This document shows, piece by piece, positions 1 to 6,877 of a DNA stretch of 31,156 nucleotides; positions within the stretch are counted from its first letter, which is position 1, and each line of letters opens with the position of its first letter. Made by a program: the position numbers and the translations under genes. Below the pieces are notes generated by a model. The model saw only the letters and a list, made by a program, of their open reading frames with translations. It searched no databases and was not told the DNA's origin. The DNA lies in contig JAFQEB010000056.1 of NCBI GenBank assembly GCA_017399225.1, positions 1 to 31,156 on the forward strand. Direction: 5' to 3'. The DNA is from Clostridia bacterium (GTDB lineage Bacteria > Bacillota_A > Clostridia > Christensenellales > Aristaeellaceae).

Positions 1-425
1 AACCCGAGCCGCCCTGCACCGCAGCCGCAAAGCGGACTACTCATAGGGAAAAGAGGGGGGACCGGGGGGAAAGCACCATTTTGCACTTTAACATTCACCT
101 GCCACTTTCGCCTTTGGCGAACTCCCCACTGGGGAGTCGTGGCACGCGAATGCCCCGGCGGCTTTGCGCCGCGCGGGTCGATGACCCTTCGACGCGCGAA
201 AGCGGCTCTCTGCGACAAAAGAAACCTGCCTTACAGAAAAAGAAACCTCACACCCCCCAATTTGTCGAGCAGGCGAAAAAGAATCCCCCCCTCCTATCAG
301 GAAGGCACAATGATTCGCCCTATACCAGTGCCGCGCGTTTGCTTTGATATAAGGAATCGAGCACCCGGCATGTCACCGGATGCCCGATTATTCGTTGCTG
401 GATAATATTCCTTACCAGTTCCCCG
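1..425. other. Intergenic region, no convincing gene
   Basis: This stretch lies downstream of the minus-strand YeeE/YedE pair. One plus-strand frame stays open from the window edge to about 405, but its start has no good ribosome binding site and the translation is rich in Arg and Pro with no recognisable domain, so I treat it as GC-driven noise or repeat-derived sequence. A short perfect inverted repeat (ACTCCCC / GGGGAGT, 3-base loop) lies near 122-140. No clear terminator for the operon was found. Confidence 0.5.
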
Positions 426-1367
426 TCAGGGAGCAAGATCCTTTGCCGTATCGTCTGCGGCGTCGTCGGGGATCGTTTCGCCCACGGCGTCCTCCGGGGC
501 TTCGATGCCTGCAGCCTCGTCTGCGGGCGGCTGGGGGGCGGCGGGTTCGGCGGATTCATCCAGCAGCGTATCCACCACCAGCGCCTCCTCGCCGGGCAGC
601 AGCGCGATGAAGGTATCCTGAGCAGCGTCCCCCTGCGGCGGTGCGGGAGCCTCCTCAACCTCTTCGGGCTCGGCGCTGTCGTCGGACGCAGCAGCTTCTG
701 CCCCGGCGGGCTTGTCCTCCTCCGACGCAGGGGCTTCCTCAGTTGCGGCCTCGGCGATCTCCGGCGCGATCTCCTGCCCAGATTCTGTGGCGGGGGTAAT
801 TTCCGGCATGGGCCTGCTGCACCGGTTGGAGGGGATGCACGCCGCCAGCGTCATCAACAGCAGCCCCAGGCAGCCTTGCCCCAGGAAGCCGCCGCCCAGC
901 AGGAAGGGCTCGTCCAGCGTGGTGCGGAAGAGGGTCGTGGGGCTCAGGGGCGGCAGGGTCGCAAGGGCGGCGAGGGGCGCATCCAGCAGCGGCAGGCACA
1001 AGGCGCCCAACAGGCAGCCCGCGGCGGTGCACAGGGCTTCCCATACGGGGCCGCCGCCGATCCCGGCAAAGGCCGTCAGGGGCGTGAAGCCGCACAGACC
1101 GGCTGCAACGCCGAAAACCGCACCGCCCGCCAGCACCCCGGCGGAGAGGGGCAGCACCTCGATGCCATCCACGTCGATGACGGCCAGCCAGCACAATAGC
1201 GCCGTCAGCAGCAGCGTGACGCCCAGCAGATACAGGCCGCTGCGCAGCGGATGGCAGCAGCGCAGGGCCAGCGTATCCCGCAGGGCGGCAGGGCGGGAGA
1301 ATCCGGCCCAGTGGAGGGCCAGCCCCAGCAGCAGCCCGATGATCCCCGGCAGCAGGTAGGCATTCAT
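426..1367 (-). CDS. YeeE/YedE-like membrane transporter, second half, with acidic C-terminal tail
   Basis: The protein has 313 residues. The first ~180 are hydrophobic with several membrane segments and glycine-rich stretches (GGAVFGVAAGLCGFTP near 81-96, then AFAGIGGGP) typical of the YeeE/YedE (DUF395) family, whose characterised members import thiosulfate or related sulfur species. From about residue 184 to the end is a low-complexity Ala/Glu/Pro/Asp tail, about 130 residues, with no membrane segment; I know no role for it. The start is the ATG that overlaps the upstream stop as ATGA (start at 1367, upstream gene ending at 1364), which indicates translational coupling. A longer open frame to 1418 exists but lies inside the upstream gene. 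Substrate is not shown by the sequence; sulfur transport is inferred from family only. Confidence 0.7.
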   Translation of the reverse strand: MNAYLLPGIIGLLLGLALHWAGFSRPAALRDTLALRCCHPLRSGLYLLGVTLLLTALLCWLAVIDVDGIEVLPLSAGVLAGGAVFGVAAGLCGFTPLTAFAGIGGGPVWEALCTAAGCLLGALCLPLLDAPLAALATLPPLSPTTLFRTTLDEPFLLGGGFLGQGCLGLLLMTLAACIPSNRCSRPMPEITPATESGQEIAPEIAEAATEEAPASEEDKPAGAEAAASDDSAEPEEVEEAPAPPQGDAAQDTFIALLPGEEALVVDTLLDESAEPAAPQPPADEAAGIEAPEDAVGETIPDDAADDTAKDLAP

Positions 1368-1759
1368 GCGCGAGCCCTCCTTCCCCTGATGCGGGCGGTG
1401 ATGAAGCCTGTCAGCCATGCCGCAGCGACGAAGGCATATGCCCCCGTGCTGCCCTCCGCCAGCGCAGGCAAAATGCGTCCGCCGCCTGCCATGCCAGCCC
1501 CCAGGGTGAGGAGGAGTCCCCCGCCAAAGGCCAGCAGACAGCGCTGCCAGGTGCTTCGGGGCAGGGTACTCCTGCCCCTGCGGAGGCGGCCGGGCAACGC
1601 GGCTAAAAAGGCCCCCAGCGTCACCGCGCCGCCCAGGGCAATGGCCCGTCGGTCAAAACGATAGGGAGAGAGCCAGTCCGTGCCGCCCAGCAGCACCAGC
1701 GCCGCCGTCAGGATCAGACCCAGCCAGAAGCCACGCCAAAGGGGATGCACCCTGCGCAT
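1364..1759 (-). CDS. YeeE/YedE-like membrane transporter, first half
   Basis: This is a 131-residue hydrophobic protein with about three to four membrane segments. The stretch LTLGAGMAGGGR near 90-101 resembles the half-repeat motif of YeeE/YedE transporters, in which a Cys often follows the Gly pair; here Gly takes that place. It overlaps the next gene as ATGA, so the two probably form one transporter made of two polypeptides, as is common for YedE-type proteins. It begins 42 bases after the pcp stop codon and is probably co-transcribed with pcp. The start codon and its AGGTG ribosome binding site lie inside the loop of a strong inverted repeat (listed separately). The family is inferred from pattern, not from a search. 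Confidence 0.65.
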   Translation of the reverse strand: MRRVHPLWRGFWLGLILTAALVLLGGTDWLSPYRFDRRAIALGGAVTLGAFLAALPGRLRRGRSTLPRSTWQRCLLAFGGGLLLTLGAGMAGGGRILPALAEGSTGAYAFVAAAWLTGFITARIRGRRARA

Positions 1760-1788
1760 AACAATTCACCTCGCAGGAAGCATCCCCT
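1740..1788 (-). promoter_or_regulatory. Inverted repeat presenting the ribosome binding site and start codon in its loop
   Basis: The arms are AGGGGATGC / GCATCCCCT (1740-1748 and 1780-1788) and CCTGCG / CGCAGG (1751-1756 and 1772-1777), split by a 2x2 mismatch. The 15-base loop contains the AGGTG ribosome binding site and the ATG of the YeeE/YedE-like gene. As RNA this would be a stable hairpin just downstream of the pcp stop codon. It could control translation, protect the upstream mRNA, or be a DNA operator. Confidence 0.55.
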
Positions 1789-1801
1789 AAATGGATGGCG
1801 C

Positions 1802-2374
1802 TTATTCGGTTTTCAGCGCGGTCTCAAGGCAAGCGGTCAGAGCGCAGGCGGCGCGCCCGGCATCCACCTGCTCTGCGGGCGGGACGTGGACGAACAGCCC
1901 CTTACAGCCCAACTCCCTTTCGGCAGCCAGCACATGGTAGTACAGGTCGTTGCAGACATAGGCCCCGGCGGAAAGGCTCAGCGACGCCGGGATCCCGCGT
2001 TCACGGACGGCCTCGACCATGCTATTCACCGGCAGGCGGGTCATATAGGCCGTTTCGCCGGCAGGGTCGATCGGCTCGCCGCTGAAGGCCTGGCCTGCGT
2101 TATCCGGGATGCGGGCCTGGCGGTAGTTGAGAGCCACCAGCTCCGGGGTCACGCCTTCGCGGCCTCCGGCAACGCCGCAGCACAGGATGATCTCCGGGCG
2201 CAGCGGCCTGGCGTATGCAAGCAGGAGCGCGGCGGCCTGGCCATACACCACCGGCAGACGAAGCCGATGCACCTCGTGGCCGCAGATCTGGTCGGGCACG
2301 CGCTGCACCGCCTCCCAGGAGGGATTCACGGACGCGCCGTCAAAGGGCTCAAAGCCGGTAAGCAGGATGGGCAT
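1802..2374 (-). CDS. pcp: Pyroglutamyl-peptidase I (pyrrolidone-carboxylate peptidase)
   Basis: This cytoplasmic cysteine peptidase (family C15) removes N-terminal pyroglutamate from peptides. The protein has 190 residues, close to the family's usual ~200-215. The N-terminal LLTGFEPFDG signature is present, and the catalytic triad can be placed as Glu78 (VTPELVALN), Cys141 (GAYVCNDLYYH) and His163 (LFVHVPP). The ARIPDN motif follows the Glu. The start at 2374 follows a GGAGGT site at a good distance; the 39 extra in-frame codons upstream run through the promoter and are rejected. A near-consensus promoter lies directly upstream and the YeeE/YedE pair follows 42 bases downstream. The gene fits a peptide-using lifestyle along with the importer in this window, though they are not adjacent. 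Confidence 0.93.
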   Translation of the reverse strand: MPILLTGFEPFDGASVNPSWEAVQRVPDQICGHEVHRLRLPVVYGQAAALLLAYARPLRPEIILCCGVAGGREGVTPELVALNYRQARIPDNAGQAFSGEPIDPAGETAYMTRLPVNSMVEAVRERGIPASLSLSAGAYVCNDLYYHVLAAERELGCKGLFVHVPPAEQVDAGRAACALTACLETALKTE

Positions 2375-2399
2375 GAGGCACCTCCAAAGTGTTTTTACC

Positions 2400-2428
2400 A
2401 TCATAGCACTTGGGGGACTGGCTGTCAA
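2400..2428 (-). promoter_or_regulatory. Sigma-A type promoter for pcp
   Basis: On the minus strand, TTGACA (2423-2428) and TATGAT (2400-2405) are separated by 17 bases. The pcp start lies about 25 bases downstream of the -10 box, leaving a short leader. Confidence 0.85.
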
Positions 2429-2493
2429 ATCGAGGTGGAAGATGTTTGGCTGCGGCTCAATGCTGATAGGTAAATTGGGATTGCAGAACAAGA

Positions 2494-2591
2494 ATCCTTT
2501 GGAGGCTGTCTGTACAGCTGCTTACGCGTGCTCCCTCAGTCTCCGCGCTTGCGCGGAGACTGAGGGAGAATGCGCGAGAGACCCAAAGGAT
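2494..2591. repeat. 98-bp imperfect palindromic element with 18-bp perfect core
   Basis: The outer arms are ATCCTTTGG (2494-2502) and CCAAAGGAT (2583-2591). The core is a perfect 18-base inverted repeat (2531-2548 and 2551-2568) separated by only two bases. It sits between the divergent pcp and SARP-type promoters. It looks like a small non-coding inverted-repeat element of MITE type. No gene is present in it. Confidence 0.7.
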
Positions 2592-2639
2592 ACCTGCAAA
2601 GGATCTGACAAGTTCCTATAAAGCTGGGCTATACCATAT

Positions 2640-2792
2640 CCAAAGGCTCTCCCTTTGGGAGAGCTCCCGCGTGAGCGGGTGAGAGGGTTCTGCGCGTCCG
2701 CAGACGCGCCTCTATGCTGTTAGCATGTCCTGCGGCAATTGCCCTCTCAGTCAGCTGACGCTGACAGCTCTCCCGGAGGGAGAGCCTTTTGG
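2640..2792. repeat. Inverted-repeat element, family also present near 23.8 kb
   Basis: The ends are matching inverted repeats: CCAAAGGCTCTCCCTTTGGG at the left and, read on the other strand, CCAAAAGGCTCTCCCTCCGG at the right. Inner inverted repeats flank a variable centre. The right part (CCCTCTCAGTCAG ... GCTGACAG ... GGAGGGAGAGCCTTTTGG) recurs at 23757-23894. It was probably spread as a non-autonomous mobile or palindromic repeat. No clear target duplication was seen. Confidence 0.75.
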
Positions 2793-2938
2793 CGTGTCAA
2801 ATTCAGGTTTATCCCGCTCTTCCATCGAAGCTATGAAGGAAGGCTGTGTAACCTGCCCCGATCTGCCGCAAACGCAGCGTTTTGCAGCATTTTCCGAGTT
2901 GAACACATCGTTCTGTGCGCAAAACATTACACAAACGC

Positions 2939-2967
2939 TTGCCGGATGCAACATTTTGTGTTATAAT
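2939..2967 (+). promoter_or_regulatory. Sigma-A type promoter for the SARP-like regulator
   Basis: TTGCCG (2939-2944) and TATAAT (2962-2967) are separated by 17 bases and lie about 33 bases upstream of the regulator's start codon. Confidence 0.75.
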
Positions 2968-3000
2968 GGACAAACCTTTTCCAAGGAAGGATTTGATTCC

Positions 3001-4203
3001 ATGAGCACCATTCGCCTCCGGCTGCTGGGCAGCTTCCAGGTCGATATGGACGGCAAGTCTGCGACCGACGTGCTGGCCCACTCGCCCAAGGGCTGCCAGC
3101 TGATCCACTACCTGATCCTCAACCGGGGACATATGGAGACCACGGCCGCCCTGACCCGGGTCATCTGGCCGGACAACGACTCCACCCGCCCCGAAAGCGC
3201 CCTGAAGACCCTCATCAGCCGTATGCGCGTGCTGATGCAGCAGGTCAGCCCCATCCTCGGTGCGTGCCTGAAAACCGTGCGCGGAGGCTATCAGTGGGAA
3301 ACGCAGCCCGGCGTGACGGTGGACGTTGAGGAGTTCCTCGCCCTCGCCAGCGACCTGCGGGGCCGCATCGACGTGGAAAACGACCTGCAGGCCCGGGCCT
3401 TCCGGCGGATGATGTCGCTGTATACGGGCCGCCTCCTGCGGGATCAGGATCAGCCGGAATGGATGAAGCAGTGTGCCGATACCCTCCACCGCCTGTACCT
3501 GGACGTGGTGGAAGAGGCCCTGCAGAAGCTGCAGGACGCCAACCGCCAGCAGCAGATGGTCAGCATCTGCCGCGAGGCGCTGGACGCGGATCCCCTTAAC
3601 AGCAGCCTCAACATGCGCCTGATGGACGCGCTGGTGCACACCGGCCGCGAGAGCGAGGCGCTGCAGCAGTACCATTACGCCTCCTCCCTGCACAACGCAG
3701 CGGACGACCCGGCCTCCGCGCTAGATGATTATTATTCCCGTATGCTGCAAAGCGGCCGGAACCTGCAGAGCAGCCTGGAAAGCCTGAAAACCGAGCTGCT
3801 GGTGGGCATCGACACCCCCGGCGCGCTGGTGTGCGACCGCGTGGTCTTCGGCGAGCTGTTCCGCCTGGAGCAGCGCAGCCTGGAGCGCACGGAGAGCACC
3901 ATCATCCTGGGCGTGGCGATGCTCAGCGGCCTGGAGAAATCCCCCTGGCAGCTGGATGCAGCCATGACCGGTCTGATCAACGTAATGGTCTCCAAGCTCC
4001 GCCGGGGCGATATCATCACCCGCCTCAACGCCACGCAGGTAGCACTGCTGCTGCCCCAGGCCACCGAGGCCGACGCAGGCCCCATCACCGACCGCCTCAA
4101 GCGCAGCTTCTACCTGCAGTTCCCGGCGGGTTGCACCCTCAACTTCGCCTTCACCACCGTCGCGGTGGGCAACGGCCCCTGGAAGCCCCCCGTGCAGGCG
4201 TAA
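3001..4203 (+). CDS. SARP/BTAD-type transcriptional regulator with a degenerate GGDEF-like C-terminal domain
   Basis: The protein has 400 residues. Residues 1-100 fit an OmpR-like winged helix as found at the N-terminus of SARP/AfsR regulators (LRLLGSFQV opening, then a SALKTLISRMR recognition segment near 66-76 and VRGGYQW wing). Residues ~105-250 fit the helical bacterial transcriptional activator domain (BTAD), with DVEEFLAL and TPR-like ADPLNSSLNMRLMDAL. Residues ~278-390 look like a nucleotidyl-cyclase fold: RRGDIITRLNATQVALLLPQ aligns with the R-x-D-x-x-x-R-GGDEF-x-x-LLP pattern, but the GGDEF signature is replaced by LNATQ, so no cyclase activity is expected. The start at 3001 follows an AAGGAAGGA site; in-frame codons back to 2725 are translated repeat DNA. 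Targets are unknown. The gene is monocistronic, with its own promoter and terminator. Confidence 0.8.
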   Translation: MSTIRLRLLGSFQVDMDGKSATDVLAHSPKGCQLIHYLILNRGHMETTAALTRVIWPDNDSTRPESALKTLISRMRVLMQQVSPILGACLKTVRGGYQWETQPGVTVDVEEFLALASDLRGRIDVENDLQARAFRRMMSLYTGRLLRDQDQPEWMKQCADTLHRLYLDVVEEALQKLQDANRQQQMVSICREALDADPLNSSLNMRLMDALVHTGRESEALQQYHYASSLHNAADDPASALDDYYSRMLQSGRNLQSSLESLKTELLVGIDTPGALVCDRVVFGELFRLEQRSLERTESTIILGVAMLSGLEKSPWQLDAAMTGLINVMVSKLRRGDIITRLNATQVALLLPQATEADAGPITDRLKRSFYLQFPAGCTLNFAFTTVAVGNGPWKPPVQA

Positions 4204-4212
4204 CGCTCCAGA

Positions 4213-4500
4213 TTATTCACTCCCGGTGGACGCAGCACCCGCTGCGTCCGCTTTTCTTGTGATGTAAACGACGGTGGCCGGAGCAGTGAATAGTGAATAG
4301 TGAAGTCGCGTGCCTGCGGCACGCTGGTGAATAGTGAATAGTTTGGTTTGTCGGACGGCGTCCCTCCATCTTACTATTCACTATTCATTATTCATTATTC
4401 ATTATTCACTCCCGTTGCCCGCGCCCTCCGCTGCGTCCGCTTTTTCCTGTGGCGTGAACGACAAAGGCCGGAGCAGTGAATCGTGAATAGTTTGGTTTGT
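4213..4500. repeat. Duplicated ~88-bp segment and GTGAATA heptamer arrays
   Basis: Bases 4213-4300 and 4402-4490 are diverged direct copies, both running from TTATTCACTCCCG to GGCCGGAGCAGTGAAT. Between them are arrays of GTGAATA / TATTCAC heptamers in opposite orientation that can fold on each other (about 4286-4340 against 4375-4409), plus a GC-rich 7-bp hairpin GCGTGCC / GGCACGC (4308-4324). The first copy keeps the SARP terminator; in the second its stem has decayed. The tract separates the SARP-like gene from the RmlD-like gene, and no gene is present in it. Confidence 0.75.
4228..4258 (+). terminator. Rho-independent terminator after the SARP-like gene
   Basis: An 8-bp perfect stem GGACGCAG / CTGCGTCC with a 6-base loop is followed by GCTTTTCTT. 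It lies 25 bases after the stop codon. Confidence 0.8.
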
Positions 4501-4512
4501 GCCCCCCGCCCC

Positions 4513-4541
4513 TTGCACCGTAGCACAAATCATGCTACTAT
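4513..4541 (+). promoter_or_regulatory. Probable sigma-A promoter for the RmlD-like gene
   Basis: TTGCAC (4513-4518) and TACTAT (4536-4541) are separated by 17 bases, 34 bases upstream of the start codon and just after the repeat tract. Confidence 0.65.
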
Positions 4542-4575
4542 AGCATCAGCAGAAACATTCACAGGAGGTCACGCC

Positions 4576-5427
4576 ATGCGCATTATGGTCACGGGCGCAA
4601 CGGGAATGCTCGGGGAGGAAGTGCTGCGGGTGCTGAACAACCGCGGACACCAGTGCCTCGGCGTCAGCACGGTGGATTTTGACCTGCTGGATGCGGCGGC
4701 AGTCCGGCGCGCCGTGCTGGCGTACATGCCGGAGGCCATCGTACACTGCGCTGCCTACACGGCGGTGGATCAGGCCGAAAGCGAGCCGGAGAAGTGCATC
4801 GCCGTCAACGGCATGGGCGCTGTGCACCTCGCCCGGGCCGCGCTGGCCGCCGACGCCCGCCTCCTGTATGTATCCACGGACTACGTTTTCGACGGCGCCG
4901 GCGACGCCCCCCATGAGGTCTCCGACCACACCGCGCCCCTCAACGTCTACGGACTGAGCAAGCTGCAGGGCGAGGAGGCAGTCCGCGGGATGATGTCCAA
5001 ATACTTCATCCTGCGCACGTCCTGGGTGTTCGGCCCCGGCGGCAGGAACTTCGTGAGCACCATGCGCCGCCTTGGCCGGGAAAGGACGCAGATCTCCGTC
5101 GTGGCGGATCAGGTGGGCGCCCCGACCTATGCCCCCGATCTGGCACAGCTCATCGCAGATATGATCGTCACCCGCCGCTACGGCATTTACCACGCCGCCA
5201 ATGCAGGCTTCTGCTCCTTCGCGTCGCTCGCCCTTGCCACCCTGCGGGCCGAGGGCAGCCGGTGCAGCGTGCAGCCGATCTCCTCTGCTGATTACCCCAG
5301 CGCAGCCCGGCGGCCCCTCAACAGCCGCCTGAGCCAGAGCAGCCTGGACGCCGCAGGCTTCCGCCGCCTCCCTTCCTGGGAGGACGCGCTGCACCGCTTT
5401 CTCGCGGACTATCCCTACGACGCATAA
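4576..5427 (+). CDS. rfbD: dTDP-4-dehydrorhamnose reductase family protein (RmlD-like)
   Basis: This is an extended short-chain dehydrogenase of 283 residues. RmlD reduces dTDP-4-dehydro-L-rhamnose to dTDP-L-rhamnose with NAD(P)H in the cytoplasm. Visible features: nucleotide-binding GATGMLG at 7-13, YVSTDYVFDG at 98-107 carrying the catalytic Thr/Ser region, the Y125-x-x-x-K129 pair (VYGLSK), and RTSWVFGPGGRNFV, typical of RmlD. An AGGAGGT site sits five bases before the ATG at 4576; 31 upstream in-frame codons are repeat-derived. No rfbA, rfbB or rfbC lies beside it, so it may act in a dispersed rhamnose pathway or on another sugar nucleotide. Its own promoter and a strong terminator make it monocistronic. 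Confidence 0.85.
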   Translation: MRIMVTGATGMLGEEVLRVLNNRGHQCLGVSTVDFDLLDAAAVRRAVLAYMPEAIVHCAAYTAVDQAESEPEKCIAVNGMGAVHLARAALAADARLLYVSTDYVFDGAGDAPHEVSDHTAPLNVYGLSKLQGEEAVRGMMSKYFILRTSWVFGPGGRNFVSTMRRLGRERTQISVVADQVGAPTYAPDLAQLIADMIVTRRYGIYHAANAGFCSFASLALATLRAEGSRCSVQPISSADYPSAARRPLNSRLSQSSLDAAGFRRLPSWEDALHRFLADYPYDA

Positions 5428-5436
5428 CACGCCTGA

Positions 5437-5485
5437 AGCGCCTCCGCCCACGGGATCAATCTGTGGGCAGAGGCGCTGTTTTTTC
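5437..5485 (+). terminator. Rho-independent terminator after the RmlD-like gene
   Basis: A long stem pairs AGCGCCTC and CGCCCAC with GTGGGCA and GAGGCGCT across an 11-base loop and is followed by GTTTTTTCT. Confidence 0.9.
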
Positions 5486-5535
5486 TATCGCAAAGCAAAC
5501 TGCACACGCTTGCCCGAAAAGTATACACAAAGGGC

Positions 5536-5564
5536 TTGAATCCTCCGGCCGATTGTGCTACAAT
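5536..5564 (+). promoter_or_regulatory. Sigma-A type promoter for the MFS gene
   Basis: TTGAAT (5536-5541) and TACAAT (5559-5564) are separated by 17 bases, 56 bases upstream of the MFS start codon. Confidence 0.7.
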
Positions 5565-5620
5565 CCGGCTGAAATCCTATTCGCCCGACATGCCGGGCGT
5601 TTCTTATGGAGGTTATTTCT

Positions 5621-6796
5621 ATGACAGCGCTGCTGCTGGCGGTGATCTACGCCGCCTTTATCAGTCTGGGTCTGCCGGATTCGGTGCTGGGCTCCGCCTG
5701 GCCGGTGATGTACGGCCCCATGAACGTTCCCATCTCCTATGCGGGCCTCATCTCCACCCTCATCTCCGTGGGCACAGTGATCTCCAGCCTCTTCAGTGAC
5801 CGGCTGACGCTGAAGCTGGGCCCCGGCAAGGTGACGGCCATCTCCGTCGCCCTGACCGCCGCAGCCCTTTTCGGCTTCTCCGTTTCGACGGAGTTCTGGA
5901 TGCTCTGCCTCATCGCCATCCCCTACGGCCTGGGCGCCGGCAGCATCGACGCGGCGCTGAACAACTACGTCGCCCTCCACTACTCCAGCCGGCACATGTC
6001 CTGGCTGCACTGCATGTGGGGCGTGGGCACCTCGGTCGGCCCGGTCATCATGGGCTGGGTGCTCTCCGGCGGCCACGAATGGCCCCTGGGCTACCGCATC
6101 ATCGCCGCCATGCAGGTGGTGCTGACGGCCGTCGTCGTGCTGAGCCTGCCGCTGTGGCGCAAGCGCCCCGGCGCGGTCAGCGAGGGCGGCGAGGTTGCCC
6201 CGGCGAAGGCCATCCCCCTGCGCAAGCTGGTGCTGATGCCCGGCGCAAGGGAGGTCATCCTCACCTTCTTCTGCTACTGCGCGCTTGAATCCACCGCAGG
6301 GCTGTGGGCCAGCAGCTACCTGGTGGTGCACCACGGCGTGACCGAGGAGCTGGCCGCCTCCTGCGCGAGTCTGTTCTACATCGGCATCACGGTGGGCCGG
6401 GCCATCAACGGCTTCCTGACGGCGAAGTTCTCCGACACCCAGCTGGTGCGCGCCAGCCTTGCGCTGATGGGCGCAGGCGTCATCGTTCTTTTGGCGCCCC
6501 TGGGGCAGTGGGCCGCCATGGCGGGCCTGGTGTTCTTCGGCCTGGGCTGCGCGCCGGTGTACCCCTGCATCATCCATGCGACCCCCGCCCGCTTCGGTGC
6601 GGAGAAGTCGCAGGCCTTCATCGGCGTGCAGATGGCCAGCGCATACCTGGGTACGACGCTGATGCCCCCGCTTTTCGGCCTGATGGGCCGCGGCATCGGC
6701 ATGTGGCTGTTCCCGGTATTCCTGCTGGCGGTGCTGCTGGTGATGATCTTCATGCACGAGCGACTGGTGCGGGTGACGGAAGCAAAACCCGCCTGA
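5621..6796 (+). CDS. Major facilitator superfamily transporter
   Basis: The protein has 391 residues with about twelve hydrophobic segments, the usual MFS size. The N-terminal half contains LGLPDSVLGSAWPVMYGPM, a pattern I associate with FucP/YfkF-like MFS proteins, and the central loop (about 175-205) is polar as expected between the six-helix bundles. The substrate cannot be read from the sequence. The ATG at 5621 is chosen because GGAGG lies at 5608-5612; an in-frame ATG at 5606 would sit on the wrong side of that site. It is followed by a terminator-like hairpin that overlaps the cinA ribosome binding site. Confidence 0.85.
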   Translation: MTALLLAVIYAAFISLGLPDSVLGSAWPVMYGPMNVPISYAGLISTLISVGTVISSLFSDRLTLKLGPGKVTAISVALTAAALFGFSVSTEFWMLCLIAIPYGLGAGSIDAALNNYVALHYSSRHMSWLHCMWGVGTSVGPVIMGWVLSGGHEWPLGYRIIAAMQVVLTAVVVLSLPLWRKRPGAVSEGGEVAPAKAIPLRKLVLMPGAREVILTFFCYCALESTAGLWASSYLVVHHGVTEELAASCASLFYIGITVGRAINGFLTAKFSDTQLVRASLALMGAGVIVLLAPLGQWAAMAGLVFFGLGCAPVYPCIIHATPARFGAEKSQAFIGVQMASAYLGTTLMPPLFGLMGRGIGMWLFPVFLLAVLLVMIFMHERLVRVTEAKPA

Positions 6797-6844
6797 CCCT
6801 TTCCGCCGGAAAAGCAGGATATACAGCCCTCCAGGACGAATACT

Positions 6845-6877
6845 CCTCCCTGAAACGATTTCAGGGAGGTTGTTTTT
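6845..6877 (+). terminator. Terminator-like hairpin that also contains the cinA ribosome binding site
   Basis: A perfect 11-bp stem CCTCCCTGAAA / TTTCAGGGAGG (6845-6855 and 6859-6869) with a 3-base CGA loop is followed by TTGTTTTT, then the cinA ATG at 6878. The right arm is the cinA Shine-Dalgarno sequence (AGGGAGG). The structure therefore looks like an intrinsic terminator for the MFS gene and at the same time would hide the ribosome binding site of cinA. Confidence 0.75.

Noticed and set aside
2725..3000. N-terminal extension of the SARP-like protein
   Set aside because: These codons translate the 2640-2792 repeat and the promoter; the start at 3001 has a proper ribosome binding site and fits the family N-terminus.
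4286..4409. Possible CRISPR array in the heptamer tract
   Set aside because: The units are only about 7-8 bases with no spacers of regular length and no cas genes.
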